Below, piece after piece: positions 37,888 through 46,966 of a DNA stretch of 64,000 nucleotides (positions are counted from its first letter, which is position 1; the number at the start of each line of letters is the position of its first letter). Location of the stretch: contig JAGOQJ010000004.1 in NCBI GenBank assembly GCA_017991595.1, positions 1 to 64,000 of the forward strand, given 5' to 3'. The notes below the pieces were generated by a model, which saw only the letters and a list, made by a program, of their open reading frames with translations, had not been told where the DNA came from and searched no databases. Source of the DNA: Candidatus Didemnitutus sp. GTDB lineage: Bacteria > Verrucomicrobiota > Verrucomicrobiia > Opitutales > Opitutaceae. Both the position numbers and the translations under genes were made by a program.

Positions 37888-40107
37888 TCACTCGTGCTTC
37901 TCGTCCTTCGCGGGATTGGTCGGGGCAGCGGGATTCTGCTGCTCCTTCATCTGCTCGGCGGCCTTCATCTCTTCGAGTTGCAGCGGGTGCTCGTCCATCA
38001 TCTCGCGCTCGGACATGCGGCCGGTGAGCCAGGCGAGGTTCATCGGATAGACGTCCGGGTTGAAGATCACGAAGTAGAAGTGCCAGACGATGATCGCGAG
38101 CGTGGCGAGCACCGCCTCGTAGAAGTGGATGCTGCGCGAGATGTCGAAGCCGAGCTTGCCCATCAGACCCATCGACGTGTTGTCAAACCACAGGATGAAT
38201 CCGGTGAGCGTCATCACGATCATGCCCCAGACCATCGCCCAGTATTCGGCCTTCTCGATGTAGCAGAAGCGCGGAAACTGCGGCTTCTCCTTCGAGAAAC
38301 CGAGGTTGAACTTGAGCACCTTCCACGGATCCGTCAGGTCGCGCCAGCGCGGGAGGAGGTCGAGGAAGAGCTGCCGGCCGTGCGCGGTGAACGCGAGGTA
38401 GCCGATGTGCCAGAGCGAAACAGCGAGGATCACGACGCCCGACACGCGGTGGCCGAGGCTGCGCAGCTCGAAGGCCTGGCTGCTGAGGTTGCGGATGCCG
38501 ACGACCCACCACGCCTCGGGATAGCGCAACATGAAGCCCGTGACGACGAGGCCGGTGAAGCTGATGCCGAGCACCGCGTGCTGGATGCGCTCGTTCACCG
38601 TCATGCGCAGGTAGAGGCGATGCGCGACGTGCGGCTCCTCGATGATGCCCTTCTGCATGTCGAGCTTGCGGCGCGTCTTCCGGTAGAAGTCGAGGCCGTT
38701 GTGGATCGCCATGCCGCCGACCACCACGACGATGAGAATGACGTAGATGTTGGCGATCCAGTAGAGGATGGGAGCCTGTTCCTTGTCGTTCTCGTTCGCG
38801 TGGACGCGGCCAAGGGCAAAGCGGGTGTTGGCGCCCGGATGGCATTCGCCGCAGGTGCGGGCGAGGTTGTCGCGGTGGATGCTCGAGGCGGGATCATCCT
38901 GCGTCTTGATCGCATGGGCGCCGTGGCAGCTGGCGCAGTTGACGACCTCCACCGCACCGCCGCGGACGGCGAGGCCGTGGTAACTGTCGGAGAAGGTGCG
39001 GAAGGCGTCGCTGGAGAGACCGTATTTCTTGGTCAGGCGGACGGAGGAGTGGCAGTCGGCGCAGACCTGTTGCGCGAGGTTGCTCTTGTGCACCGGCGAG
39101 GTCGGGTCGGTGTGGAGCTTGATGTCGTGCTCGCCGTGGCAGCTGGTGCAGCTGGCGGAGTCGACATTGCCCCGGAGGAGGGCGGTCGCGTGGGCGCTGG
39201 ACTTATATTCGCTGGCCTCCTTTTCGTGACACTTGGCGCAGGTATCGGAGATCTGCTCGCGGTTGACGTGCGCGCCGGCGACGGCGGCGCGGTTCATCTG
39301 GTGGGCGCCGTGACAATCCACGCAGCTGGCGGCCTCGGCCTTGCCTTCGCGCAGCGCGGCGCCGTGCACGGATTGCTCGAAGGAGGAGACGAACTTGGCG
39401 CCCATCGCGGGCTTGCCGGCGAGCTCCGGCTTCTCGACGTGGCAGGATTCGCAGAGTTTGTTCTGCGCGAGCTTGAGTTCGGCAATGCCGGGTTGCGCGT
39501 GCTGGCCGGCGATTGGCTCGCGGTGGCAGGAGAGGCAGTCCGGCACGGCGCGCACGCCCTGGGCGTCCTTAAACGCGTGAGCGGAGGCGAGGTAATCCTT
39601 CGCGGCCGCCTCGTGGCACTGGCCGCAGGACTGCGCTTGATTGTCCGGACGGAAGGCGAATTCCGCGTGCTTCGCGCCCACGGTCTCGTGCGTGCCGTGG
39701 CAGGCGACGCAGGAGGTGTCCTTGCCCTCGGGCACGGATTCCAAGCTCAAGCGCGGGTGGAAGGCGTGGGTCGCGGCGGTCTTTTCGTGGCAGGTGGCGC
39801 ACTGCACCTTCGGCAACTTCGGCTCGTGCGTGGCCTCGGTGATGCCGGTGTGGCAATCGACGCAATTCAACTGGCCGTGGACGGACGCGGCGTATTGCTC
39901 GGGACGGACGCCGACCCACTCCTTGGGTTGGCCTTTCTTGCGCGATTTGAACTCCGCCTCGTGGCAGTCCATGCACTCGCTGTTGGGCACGACGGGCGGC
40001 GGCTTGACCGGCGCAGCCTCGTCGGCGGCATGCAGCCAAGCGGCGCTGCTGAGGAGGATCGTCAGCGCCCACCGCGCCGGCCGGATGAAATGTGTTCGCG
40101 CGTTCAT
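37888..40107 (-). CDS. Multiheme cytochrome c (13 CxxCH) fused to a cytochrome b-like membrane domain
   Basis: The 739-residue paralogue of the 35458 protein shares the N-terminal block NSECMDCHEAEFK, then KKGQPKEW and GVRPE, with near identity. Thirteen CxxCH motifs run from residue 45 to about 421: CMDCH, CVDCH, CATCH, CVACH, CGQCH, CLSCH, CESCH, CVDCH, CAKCH, CTSCH, CADCH, CASCH and CGECH. The membrane part begins near 440 (ILYWIANIYVILIVVVVGG), with histidines in RLYLRMTVNERIQHAVLG, RSLGHRVSG and DISRSIHFYEAVLATLAIIVWHFYF. The tail is Lys/Glu/Pro-rich. Two extra heme sites and spacing differences show the pair has diverged. Confidence 0.9.
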   Translation of the reverse strand: MNARTHFIRPARWALTILLSSAAWLHAADEAAPVKPPPVVPNSECMDCHEAEFKSRKKGQPKEWVGVRPEQYAASVHGQLNCVDCHTGITEATHEPKLPKVQCATCHEKTAATHAFHPRLSLESVPEGKDTSCVACHGTHETVGAKHAEFAFRPDNQAQSCGQCHEAAAKDYLASAHAFKDAQGVRAVPDCLSCHREPIAGQHAQPGIAELKLAQNKLCESCHVEKPELAGKPAMGAKFVSSFEQSVHGAALREGKAEAASCVDCHGAHQMNRAAVAGAHVNREQISDTCAKCHEKEASEYKSSAHATALLRGNVDSASCTSCHGEHDIKLHTDPTSPVHKSNLAQQVCADCHSSVRLTKKYGLSSDAFRTFSDSYHGLAVRGGAVEVVNCASCHGAHAIKTQDDPASSIHRDNLARTCGECHPGANTRFALGRVHANENDKEQAPILYWIANIYVILIVVVVGGMAIHNGLDFYRKTRRKLDMQKGIIEEPHVAHRLYLRMTVNERIQHAVLGISFTGLVVTGFMLRYPEAWWVVGIRNLSSQAFELRSLGHRVSGVVILAVSLWHIGYLAFTAHGRQLFLDLLPRWRDLTDPWKVLKFNLGFSKEKPQFPRFCYIEKAEYWAMVWGMIVMTLTGFILWFDNTSMGLMGKLGFDISRSIHFYEAVLATLAIIVWHFYFVIFNPDVYPMNLAWLTGRMSEREMMDEHPLQLEEMKAAEQMKEQQNPAAPTNPAKDEKHE

Positions 40108-40233
40108 GGTTTTCCCTCGGTGGACATTGTGCTCTTCCCCCGCGTCAATCGCTGCGCACAAGTTGGCCGCGCCTGAGCGCAGATTGTGAAAAGGCCGTGT
40201 CAACCGACCGCGTCCTCCATCGGCCGCCGCCGC

Positions 40234-41241
40234 TCAACGCGGTGCCAGCGCGACGCGGAAACCGGTGGCATTGTTCGCGAAACTCAAAGCCGCCCAGTAG
40301 CGGTATGCCGAACGGCAATGCCCGGCCCCGCTCGCCCACGCGCCGCCCCGCACGATGCGCGAGCGATCGTTGGGTCCGGCATCGACTGCCCGGTAATCCA
40401 TCACCTCGCCGCCGGGATAACTCGCGTAGCGGTCGCGGCACCACTCGAACACGTTGCCGTGCATGTCGTAAAAGCCCCAGGCGTTGGGCTCGCGCTGCGC
40501 CACCGGCTGCGTGCAGCCTTGGTTGTTGGGTTCATGCCAGGCCATCGCGAGCAGATCCCCGGCGTGCGGCCCGGTCGTGCCGGCGCGGCAGGCGTATTCC
40601 CACTGCGCTTCGGTCGGCAACGTGTAGGCGTAGCCTTCGGGCAACCGACCGGCGGCCCGCTCGCGCTCGGTCAGACGGTGACAGAACTCCATCGCCATGT
40701 GCCACGACACCGATTCCACCGGCCGGTCCGAACCGCGGAAAAAACTCGGCGCGGGCACGTCGTCCATCACCGCTTGCCATTGCGCCTGCGTGAGCTCCGT
40801 GCTCGCCAGCCAGAATCCCTGTGAGAATGTCACCCCCGTGTCGTTGTCGCTGCCGATGGGGTCGGCGAGCAGCACGCGGCCGGGGTTGACCCACAACATC
40901 GACACCTGCGCGCCATCGACCACGAAGTCGCGACCAGCCTGCGGCGCAGTGCGCGACGGCACTGCCGGCGGCGGGCGCAGGCGCGTGGCGGCCGCAAACG
41001 CCGGGGCCGACTCGTTCAGCAGGCTCTGCAAATGGTCACGCAACCCGAGGAGACGCTCGTCGTGCGGATACATTTCCAGATTCAACTCAATCGAGCGCAG
41101 CGCCTGGATGTAGCGCCCATTCTCGATCATCCGGCCGATCTGGGCGTAGGCGTTCTCCAGTTGCCGCTCCGTCTGCCCCGCGGCCGGCTCCGCCACGGCC
41201 AGCAGGCCCACCAGGAGGAAAAATGCGATCGGGCGTGTCAC
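40234..41241 (-). CDS. Exported formylglycine-generating-enzyme-like (FGE/SUMF1 fold) protein
   Basis: The 335-residue protein starts at GTG with a signal peptide (FFLLVGLLAVAEPAAGQ). Residues about 25-80 are helical and repeat-like (AQIGRMIENGRYIQALRSIE). Residues about 105-335 form the FGE-sulfatase fold: SQGFWLASTELTQAQWQAVM, PVESVSWHMAMEFCHRLTE, LPTEAQWEYACRAGT, GFYDMHGNVFEWCRD, RIVRGGAWASGAGHCRSAYR, and a closing GFRVAL. Many such proteins are not sulfatase activators but binding or variable-domain proteins, and no sulfatase gene is seen here. It is divergent from the sensor kinase gene. Confidence 0.85.
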   Translation of the reverse strand: MTRPIAFFLLVGLLAVAEPAAGQTERQLENAYAQIGRMIENGRYIQALRSIELNLEMYPHDERLLGLRDHLQSLLNESAPAFAAATRLRPPPAVPSRTAPQAGRDFVVDGAQVSMLWVNPGRVLLADPIGSDNDTGVTFSQGFWLASTELTQAQWQAVMDDVPAPSFFRGSDRPVESVSWHMAMEFCHRLTERERAAGRLPEGYAYTLPTEAQWEYACRAGTTGPHAGDLLAMAWHEPNNQGCTQPVAQREPNAWGFYDMHGNVFEWCRDRYASYPGGEVMDYRAVDAGPNDRSRIVRGGAWASGAGHCRSAYRYWAALSFANNATGFRVALAPR

Positions 41242-41328
41242 GCGTGGAACTGCAGTGCGCCAGAAACCGAGTCTTGCGCCAAGCGCGAATCCAGCGACGC
41301 TCCGGCCGCCGCCGCGCGGCATCGCTTG

Positions 41329-44160
41329 ATGCGCCCCTCCCACGTCCCTGCACGCGCGCTGTTCATCCTTTGGGCAGCGACGCTGGCGGCTGGCCTTGCA
41401 CCACTGCTCGGCGCGCCGACGGAAATAGGCCGCCCGCTGTTGCGCTATTTTCCGCCTGGGGAGCACCTGCGCGCGCAGCAGAGCCAGCGCACGATCCAAG
41501 CCAACACCGGCGAGATGTATTTTGCGAACGGCATCAACCTGCTGCGCTGGGACGGCGTCCGCTGGACGTGGGGGCGGACGACTTATGAAAGCGCGGGCAT
41601 CCGGCAGTTCACCCAGACGGCCGACGGCACCGTGTTCGTCGCCGGCGCGGGCCTGATCGGCTTCGTGCGCGCGGACGGCCTCGACTGGGAGTTCGTCTCC
41701 CTCGCCCCGCAGCTTCCCGCGGAAGCCAGCAACATCGACGAGATGCGCAGCACCGTCGCGATCGACGACGCCGTCTATTTCGCCGACGACCGGAAGATCC
41801 TTCGGTGGCACCAAGGTGCGTTCCGCGTCTTCCCTTTCCCGACGCCACCCGGTTCCCACGGCGCCCGACTGCACCGCGTCGGAAATGAGCTTTACGTCAG
41901 CGCGTTGGGGCGCGGCCTCTTTCGCTGGACGGAGACAGGGCCGGAACCCGTGTGCGACGATCCGGTGCTGCACGCGAATCGCGTCATCACTCTCGATCTG
42001 GAAACCGACGGCACGCTGACGCTGCTGACCTCCGACGCCGGCTTGTTTAGTCTTGGTGCGGACGGCCGGCTTCGGCCGCGGGAGACGCCGATGAATCGTT
42101 GGCTGGTGGGCAAGCGCGTGTTCACGGCCCTGCGTCTGCCGGACAGTTCGTGGGCGGTGGGATTTTCCGGCAGCAGCGGCGACGGCGGCCTGCGCTTCAC
42201 GCCAGACGGTCGCTTCGCCGGACCGATCGACACCACGCTCGGGCTGGCCGTGCAAACGGTCCGCGACTTCCATCGCGACCGCGAAGGCGGACTCTGGGTG
42301 GGAATGGAACAAGGGTGCGCCCGCCTCGAATGGCCGTCACCGATCTCGATTTTCGACACCAACAACGGCCTCGGCTCCGGCAGCGTCACCGAACTCGCCC
42401 GTCACGAAGGCGCCCTCTACGCCGGCACGTCCGAAGGTCTCTATCGCCTCGTGCCGGGCGACGACGCGCAAGGGCGCGTCGCGCGCTTCGAGCGGCTGAT
42501 CGCGATAGAGATTCTTTCCCTCACCCTCGCCGATGGCACGTTGTTCGCCCTCGGCCAGGAAGGCCTCTACCGGGTCGAAGCCGACGCCTTGATCCCCCTG
42601 CTTCGCCTGCCACTCGGCAGCAGAAGACTGGCGGTGTCGACCCGCGAGACAGACCGGCTGTGGGTCGCGACCACGCAGGGCCTGCGCGCGCTGCTTCGGA
42701 CCCCCGACGGCTGGCGCGACGATGGCATCGTGCCCGGCCTCGCCGAACCATGCCTCGACGCCCACGAGGACGCCGACGGCAGCCTGTGGGTCACCCTCGC
42801 GCAAGACACTCACGTCGCACGAATCACGCCGGACGGGAAAATCGAACGCCTGCCGCGAGACGCGCCCGCGCGGACGCGGCCCCCGGAGGCCGAAGTGGTC
42901 CGCGAGTTGCCGCATCTCGTGCGCGCCACGCTCAGGGAAGTCACGAGCGTGCGCCGCGAAACCGTCGCCGACCAGCCCGTGCTTTGGATCGGCGGCAGCG
43001 GTGGCCTCATCCGGATCGACTTGAGCCAGCCGCTGCCCGCGCCCGCGCCCTTTGCCGCCCAAGTGCAGGCCCGCGGCGTGCCCGCCAGCGGCACCCTCCC
43101 ACGGGAACACGAGCCGCTCACCTTCCAGTTCGGCGCCGTGCGCCAGCGCCCGACGCACCGGGTCGAATACCAAACGCGCCTGCACGGACACGAGAAGGAC
43201 TGGAGCGCCTGGTCGACGCGCCGCGAACGCACGTTCGCCACGCTCCCTGCCGGCGACTACCGTTTCGACGTGCGCGCCCGCGATTCCGACGGCGTGCTCA
43301 GCGCGCCCGCGTCAGTTTCATTCTCGGTGCTCGCGCCATGGTGGCAGACAGGCTGGGCCTATTTCGGTTACGCCCTGACGGCCCTGCTCGCCGTGGCCGG
43401 CATCGTGCATCTGCGCACGCGCTCGCTGCACCGGCATGCCCTGCAGTTGGAAGGGATCGTAGCCGAGCGCACGGAGGAGCTGGCGCGCAAGAACGCCGAG
43501 CTCGTGCGCCTGCACCGGCTGGAATTCGACGAGAAGATCTCCGCCCGGCTGGCCGAGGAGAAGGCCCGGCTCGAGATGCTGCGCTACCAGCTCAACCCGC
43601 ACTTCCTGTTCAACACGCTGGTGTCGATCCGCGCCTCGTTACCCGACTCCGCCACGGTGGCTCACGGGATGGTCGAACGGCTGTCTGATTTCTGCCGCCT
43701 GACCCTGCATCGCTCCGGCGGCGGCGAACTCACCACCCTGCACGAGGAGATGAAACTCCTCCGCGTCTACCTCGAGATCGAGCAGGCCCGCTGGGGCGAC
43801 CTGCTCCGCACGCAGTTGGACTGCGAAACGGCGATCGAGGACACGCCCCTGCCCCACTTCCTCCTGCTGCCACTGGTGGAGAACGCATTGAAATACGGTC
43901 GCGCCACCAGCCCCGATCGCATCGAGGTCAGGGTCACGGCGCGCGCCGCGCCAGAGCAAGGGCTCGTGCTCGAAGTGGCCAACACCGGCGAATGGATCGC
44001 CCCGGAGACCAAGGGCGCGGTCGCCTCGCTCGGCATCGGCTTGGACAACCTGCGTGAACGGCTGGCGCGTCACTACCCGCGCTCGCACGCACTCGAAATC
44101 ACGCCCAGCGCCGGATGGGTCACTGTGACGTTGCGCCTCGGTCCCCTGCCTGCACGCTGA
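41329..44160 (+). CDS. Sensor histidine kinase with periplasmic beta-propeller (LytS-type kinase core)
   Basis: The 943-residue membrane kinase has a signal sequence (FILWAATLAAGLAPLLGA). A long region of two-component-regulator propeller repeats (about 35-585) is rich in WVGMEQG and WVATTQGL-like blades. A Y_Y_Y domain follows (about 590-668, VEYQTRLHGHEKDWSAWS), then one membrane helix (about 671-694), a short coiled coil, and the His_kinase core with His758 in LNPHFLFN. The ATPase part has ENALKYG and LGIGLDNLRERL. It senses an unknown extracytoplasmic signal. The response regulator gene lies ten bases downstream. Confidence 0.92.
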   Translation: MRPSHVPARALFILWAATLAAGLAPLLGAPTEIGRPLLRYFPPGEHLRAQQSQRTIQANTGEMYFANGINLLRWDGVRWTWGRTTYESAGIRQFTQTADGTVFVAGAGLIGFVRADGLDWEFVSLAPQLPAEASNIDEMRSTVAIDDAVYFADDRKILRWHQGAFRVFPFPTPPGSHGARLHRVGNELYVSALGRGLFRWTETGPEPVCDDPVLHANRVITLDLETDGTLTLLTSDAGLFSLGADGRLRPRETPMNRWLVGKRVFTALRLPDSSWAVGFSGSSGDGGLRFTPDGRFAGPIDTTLGLAVQTVRDFHRDREGGLWVGMEQGCARLEWPSPISIFDTNNGLGSGSVTELARHEGALYAGTSEGLYRLVPGDDAQGRVARFERLIAIEILSLTLADGTLFALGQEGLYRVEADALIPLLRLPLGSRRLAVSTRETDRLWVATTQGLRALLRTPDGWRDDGIVPGLAEPCLDAHEDADGSLWVTLAQDTHVARITPDGKIERLPRDAPARTRPPEAEVVRELPHLVRATLREVTSVRRETVADQPVLWIGGSGGLIRIDLSQPLPAPAPFAAQVQARGVPASGTLPREHEPLTFQFGAVRQRPTHRVEYQTRLHGHEKDWSAWSTRRERTFATLPAGDYRFDVRARDSDGVLSAPASVSFSVLAPWWQTGWAYFGYALTALLAVAGIVHLRTRSLHRHALQLEGIVAERTEELARKNAELVRLHRLEFDEKISARLAEEKARLEMLRYQLNPHFLFNTLVSIRASLPDSATVAHGMVERLSDFCRLTLHRSGGGELTTLHEEMKLLRVYLEIEQARWGDLLRTQLDCETAIEDTPLPHFLLLPLVENALKYGRATSPDRIEVRVTARAAPEQGLVLEVANTGEWIAPETKGAVASLGIGLDNLRERLARHYPRSHALEITPSAGWVTVTLRLGPLPAR

Positions 44161-44170
44161 GCCCGCCCTC

Positions 44171-44929
44171 ATGGCCGCCCACCACGCCCTGTTGATCGAG
44201 GATGAGATTGCCGCCCGCGCCGACCTGCGCGCCAAGCTCACTGCGCATCCGGACGTGCAGATCGTGGGCGAGGTCGCCACGATCCGCCAGGCGCGCGAGC
44301 GGCTCGCGGGTGCGGATTACGACCTCGTCTTCCTCGACGTGCAACTCATCGGCGGCGACGGCTTTGCCCTCGTGCCGGACGTGCGACCGCAGGCGCGCAT
44401 CATTTTCACGACCGCCTACGACACCTTCGCCGTGCGCGCCTTCGAGGTGAACGCACTCGACTACCTCCTCAAGCCCATCGTCGCCACCCGCCTCGCCACG
44501 GCCTTGCGGCGATTGGCGGAGCCCAGACCAGACGAGGACGGGCGTGACTCCGCGGCACCGGTCGCCGGGGCGTTGCAGTTCACCGACACCGTCTATCTGC
44601 GCGACGGCCTGCGCGCGCGCTTCGTGCCGGTGTCGCAGATCGCGGTGATCGTCGCGCAGGATAATTACTGCCAGGTGCAGCTCGCGGACGGCTCCTCCGT
44701 GCTGATGCGCAAGAGCCTAAAGACGTGGGAAGACACCCTGCCGAACGTCCAATTCATGCGCGTGCACCGCACGCAAATCGTCAACCTTACCCTTGTGCAA
44801 CGCTACGAACGCGACCGCGAGGAGCACACGCGACTCCATGTCGCCGGCGCGGCCGAGCCGGTCGCGGCCAGCCGCGACCGGTGGCCTGAATTGCATCAGC
44901 GCCTGATCCGGCTCCGACCCCAACCTTGA
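44171..44929 (+). CDS. LytTR-family response regulator
   Basis: The 252-residue partner of the upstream kinase. The receiver domain (about 1-120) carries the acidic pair in LLIEDEIAA, the phospho-acceptor Asp56 in LVFLDVQL, Thr in TTAYD and Lys in LLKPI. The LytTR DNA-binding domain spans about 140-250 (VYLRDGLRARFVPVSQIAVI, FMRVHRTQIVNLTLV). LytTR regulators bind direct repeats upstream of targets. Candidate targets are nearby exported-protein and cytochrome genes, but no paired repeat was identified. Confidence 0.94.
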   Translation: MAAHHALLIEDEIAARADLRAKLTAHPDVQIVGEVATIRQARERLAGADYDLVFLDVQLIGGDGFALVPDVRPQARIIFTTAYDTFAVRAFEVNALDYLLKPIVATRLATALRRLAEPRPDEDGRDSAAPVAGALQFTDTVYLRDGLRARFVPVSQIAVIVAQDNYCQVQLADGSSVLMRKSLKTWEDTLPNVQFMRVHRTQIVNLTLVQRYERDREEHTRLHVAGAAEPVAASRDRWPELHQRLIRLRPQP

Positions 44930-44985
44930 CGCCCTGCGTGGCTGGCATCGGTCGCTGCGTTGGCCGTGGCACCGAGACCGGACGC

Positions 44986-45012
44986 AAAAAGGCCCCGTCG
45001 CACGACGGGGCC
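44986..45012 (-). terminator. Intrinsic terminator of the PEP-CTERM gene
   Basis: A 9-bp stem (GGCCCCGTC 44991-44999 with GACGGGGCC 45004-45012) with a GCAC loop; on the minus strand it is followed by five T's (the A run at 44986-44990). It lies 35 bases past the stop codon at 45047. It may also stop the converging regulator transcript. Confidence 0.8.
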
Positions 45013-45046
45013 GGAATCGGAAGGGAGCGAAGCAACCGCGCGCCGC

Positions 45047-46036
45047 TCAGGCCATGACGCGCGCCGTGCGGCGCCGCCACGCCACGACACCGAGCATCAA
45101 GGCGCCGGCGAGCGCCGCATAGGTCGAGGGTTCGGGAATCGCGGAAACCACGATGCCGTAGCCTTGGTTGAGACCCGTGAAGAGCGAGGCGTTGATCACG
45201 GCGCCCGAGGTGAGATCGTATTCGCGCACCGTGCCATCCTGATTCGTGATGTAGAGGCTGTTGCCGTAGGTCGCGAGTCCGGTGGGCAGGGCATCGTTCA
45301 GTCCGCTGATGAAGTCCGCATCGATGACGGAGCCGGTCGCAGAATCGTATTTGCCGATGGTGCCGTTGCCTTGGTTGGCGACAAAGAGGCTGGAGCCGGA
45401 CAGCGCGAGGCCCATTGGGCCGCTGAGCCCCGTGATTTCGGTGAAACTGCCGAGGAGCGAGCCATCCGTGCTGTTGAAGGCGGTCACCGTGTTGCCGCTC
45501 ACGCTGGAGACGTAGAGCACGGATTCCGTCGCAGCCAAGCCGGAGGGATTGAACACGCTGGTGATGGTCGTGAAACCACCGATGGTGGAGCCGGTCGTCG
45601 CGTTGTAGGCCGACACGGTGTGCATGTTGAAGCTCGAGACGAACAGTGACGTGCCCGCCGCGGCGAGGCCGTAGGGCGTATCCAAGCCGGAGACGAGCGA
45701 GGCGTTCACCGTGCTGCCATCGACGTTGTAGGCACCGATCGAGCCAGCGCTCGCCACGAAATTGGCGGAGTTGGCCACGAAGATCGTCGAGCCCAGGATC
45801 GCCAGTCCCTGCGGGGCGTTGAGACTGGGGATGAAGGCGGCGTTGATCGTGCTGCCGTCGAAACCGTAGGCGCCGATGCCGTTGGTGCCGGCGGCGTTGG
45901 CGGTGAAGATCTGGGCTTGGGCGGAAAGCGTCAGGGCGAACATCCCGCCAGCCAGGCACAGCGCGCGACGGCGGCTAGCCGGGGAGACGGAACGGAGGGC
46001 GGAATTTGGTCGGAGCAGGTCGGTCAACATTTTCAT
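45047..46036 (-). CDS. PEP-CTERM-anchored beta-propeller (NHL-like) secreted protein
   Basis: The 329-residue protein has a signal peptide (ALCLAGGMFALTLSAQAQ) and repeated strands of about 42 residues (YNVDGSTVNASLVSGLDTPY, GLAAAGTSLFVSSFNMHTV and similar), each a propeller blade. It ends in the sorting signal IPEPSTYAALAGALMLGVVAW followed by RRR. PEP-CTERM proteins are processed by exosortase and placed in or outside the envelope, often with exopolysaccharide. The ATG at 46036 fits the signal peptide. It is preceded by a structured, gene-free leader of about 80-300 bases. Confidence 0.9.
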   Translation of the reverse strand: MKMLTDLLRPNSALRSVSPASRRRALCLAGGMFALTLSAQAQIFTANAAGTNGIGAYGFDGSTINAAFIPSLNAPQGLAILGSTIFVANSANFVASAGSIGAYNVDGSTVNASLVSGLDTPYGLAAAGTSLFVSSFNMHTVSAYNATTGSTIGGFTTITSVFNPSGLAATESVLYVSSVSGNTVTAFNSTDGSLLGSFTEITGLSGPMGLALSGSSLFVANQGNGTIGKYDSATGSVIDADFISGLNDALPTGLATYGNSLYITNQDGTVREYDLTSGAVINASLFTGLNQGYGIVVSAIPEPSTYAALAGALMLGVVAWRRRTARVMA

Positions 46037-46307
46037 GGCGGTGGAGGTGTGGGCGGGCTCAGTCCCACGGGTTTCCCGTGCGCTTACTTTCGCCACAAGG
46101 CCCGCTACTGAGTCGATACCCGCGGGGCCAATGGCGGAGCCCGCGTGGCGAACCGCGGATTTTGCCGGATTGGAGCCCGCCTTTTCAGGCCGGCTATTGC
46201 CGGCTATTAGCGAAAAGGGTCGGCGCCCCGCCCTGCGGCAACCGGAGCGGGCCCCTGTCGCTCGCGGGCCAATGAGCCGGGACAGGAGGCGCGAAAACCT
46301 GGGGCGG
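46037..46307 (-). promoter_or_regulatory. Structured leader/intergenic region upstream of the PEP-CTERM gene
   Basis: No gene is seen in 46037-46391 apart from a terminator at the far end. Close to the start codon, on the minus strand, lie a perfect hairpin CACGGG-AAA-CCCGTG (46066-46080) and two overlapping helix options. GCGGGC (46100-46105 on RNA) can pair with GCCCGC (46053-46058), and CTCAGT (46107-46112) can pair with ACTGAG (46058-46063). These two cannot nest, so they would form a pseudoknot or exclude each other, as in a switching RNA. No known riboswitch consensus was recognised. Confidence 0.4.
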
Positions 46308-46344
46308 AAAAACAATCGGCGCGGCCCTTGCGGACCGCGCCGAT
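46308..46344 (-). terminator. Intrinsic terminator of the cytochrome c gene at 46392
   Basis: A 10-bp stem, ATCGGCGCGG (46315-46324) with CCGCGCCGAT (46335-46344), followed on the minus strand by TG and five T's. On the plus strand a CTTTT run also follows, so it may work in both directions. Confidence 0.8.
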
Positions 46345-46391
46345 CTTTTCTGAACCTATGAACCGAGGGTAACTAAGAGCAAATTGTTCGT

Positions 46392-46727
46392 TCAGGGCTT
46401 CAGCTCGCGGATGAATTTGACGAGATCCTTGGCTTCATCTTCGGACAGCTCGTCCTTGAAGCCCTTCATCGTCGTCTTTCCGTTTTGCACGTAGCCTTCG
46501 AGAATGGCCTTGAGCATCGTGTCGTCCTTCATCTCGGCCTGAACTGCGGGGTCGGTGTAGTCGCGGACCTTGAGCTTCTTGCCCTGCTTGGTCTGCGCCT
46601 TGCCATCGGCGCCGTGACAGGAGGCGCAGGAATTCTCCCAGTTCTCGGCGGCGGTGGCGGCGAAAGCCGTGCCGGCGGTGAAGGCCAGCGCGATGCCAGC
46701 GAGGGCGATCTTGGTGATGGATTTCAT
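46392..46727 (-). CDS. Small periplasmic monoheme cytochrome c
   Basis: The 111-residue class I-type cytochrome has a signal peptide (IALAGIALAFTAGTAFA), a heme site Cys34-Cys37-His38 (CASCH) and a likely axial Met87 in TTMKGFKDEL. The closing helix is EAKDLVKFIRELK. It is a close paralogue of the gene at 48710. It would carry electrons in the periplasm between membrane complexes and the porin-cytochrome unit. The gene has its own downstream terminator. Confidence 0.93.
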   Translation of the reverse strand: MKSITKIALAGIALAFTAGTAFAATAAENWENSCASCHGADGKAQTKQGKKLKVRDYTDPAVQAEMKDDTMLKAILEGYVQNGKTTMKGFKDELSEDEAKDLVKFIRELKP

Positions 46728-46870
46728 GGGGTTGTTCCAGTTGAGGGGTTGAGCAGCAGACACGATGTCAGTGTCGGGAATATGCCTGAAAATGCAGCGG
46801 TCCGCTCCGCACGGGTTGCGCGGTGATGGGCGCAAATTGCCCGCGTGCACCGCGTCCTCGGCAAACAGTG

Positions 46871-46899
46871 CCGGCGCGGATCGAGGCGATCCGCGCCGG
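46871..46899 (-). terminator. Strong hairpin after the NapC-like gene
   Basis: A perfect 13-bp stem (CCGGCGCGGATCG with CGATCCGCGCCGG) with a three-base loop, about 68 bases beyond the stop codon at 46967 on the minus strand. There is no T run, so it could also be an RNA-protecting hairpin. Confidence 0.45.
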
Positions 46900-46966
46900 T
46901 GAGAAAAGGAAAGCGGGAGCGGCTCAACGGCTCAGGGCCGGCGAAGCGCGCCCGCGCGCGTGGCGG

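Noticed and set aside
28959-40176. Very long open frames on the plus strand opposite the Sel1/LysM gene and the cytochrome genes
   Set aside because: They are antisense to clear genes, rich in Arg, Gly, Ala and Leu without domain structure, and follow from high GC at codon third positions.
40234-41241. FGE-like protein as a sulfatase-activating enzyme
   Set aside because: No sulfatase gene is nearby, the protein is exported, and the fold is widely used for other roles, so only the fold is claimed.
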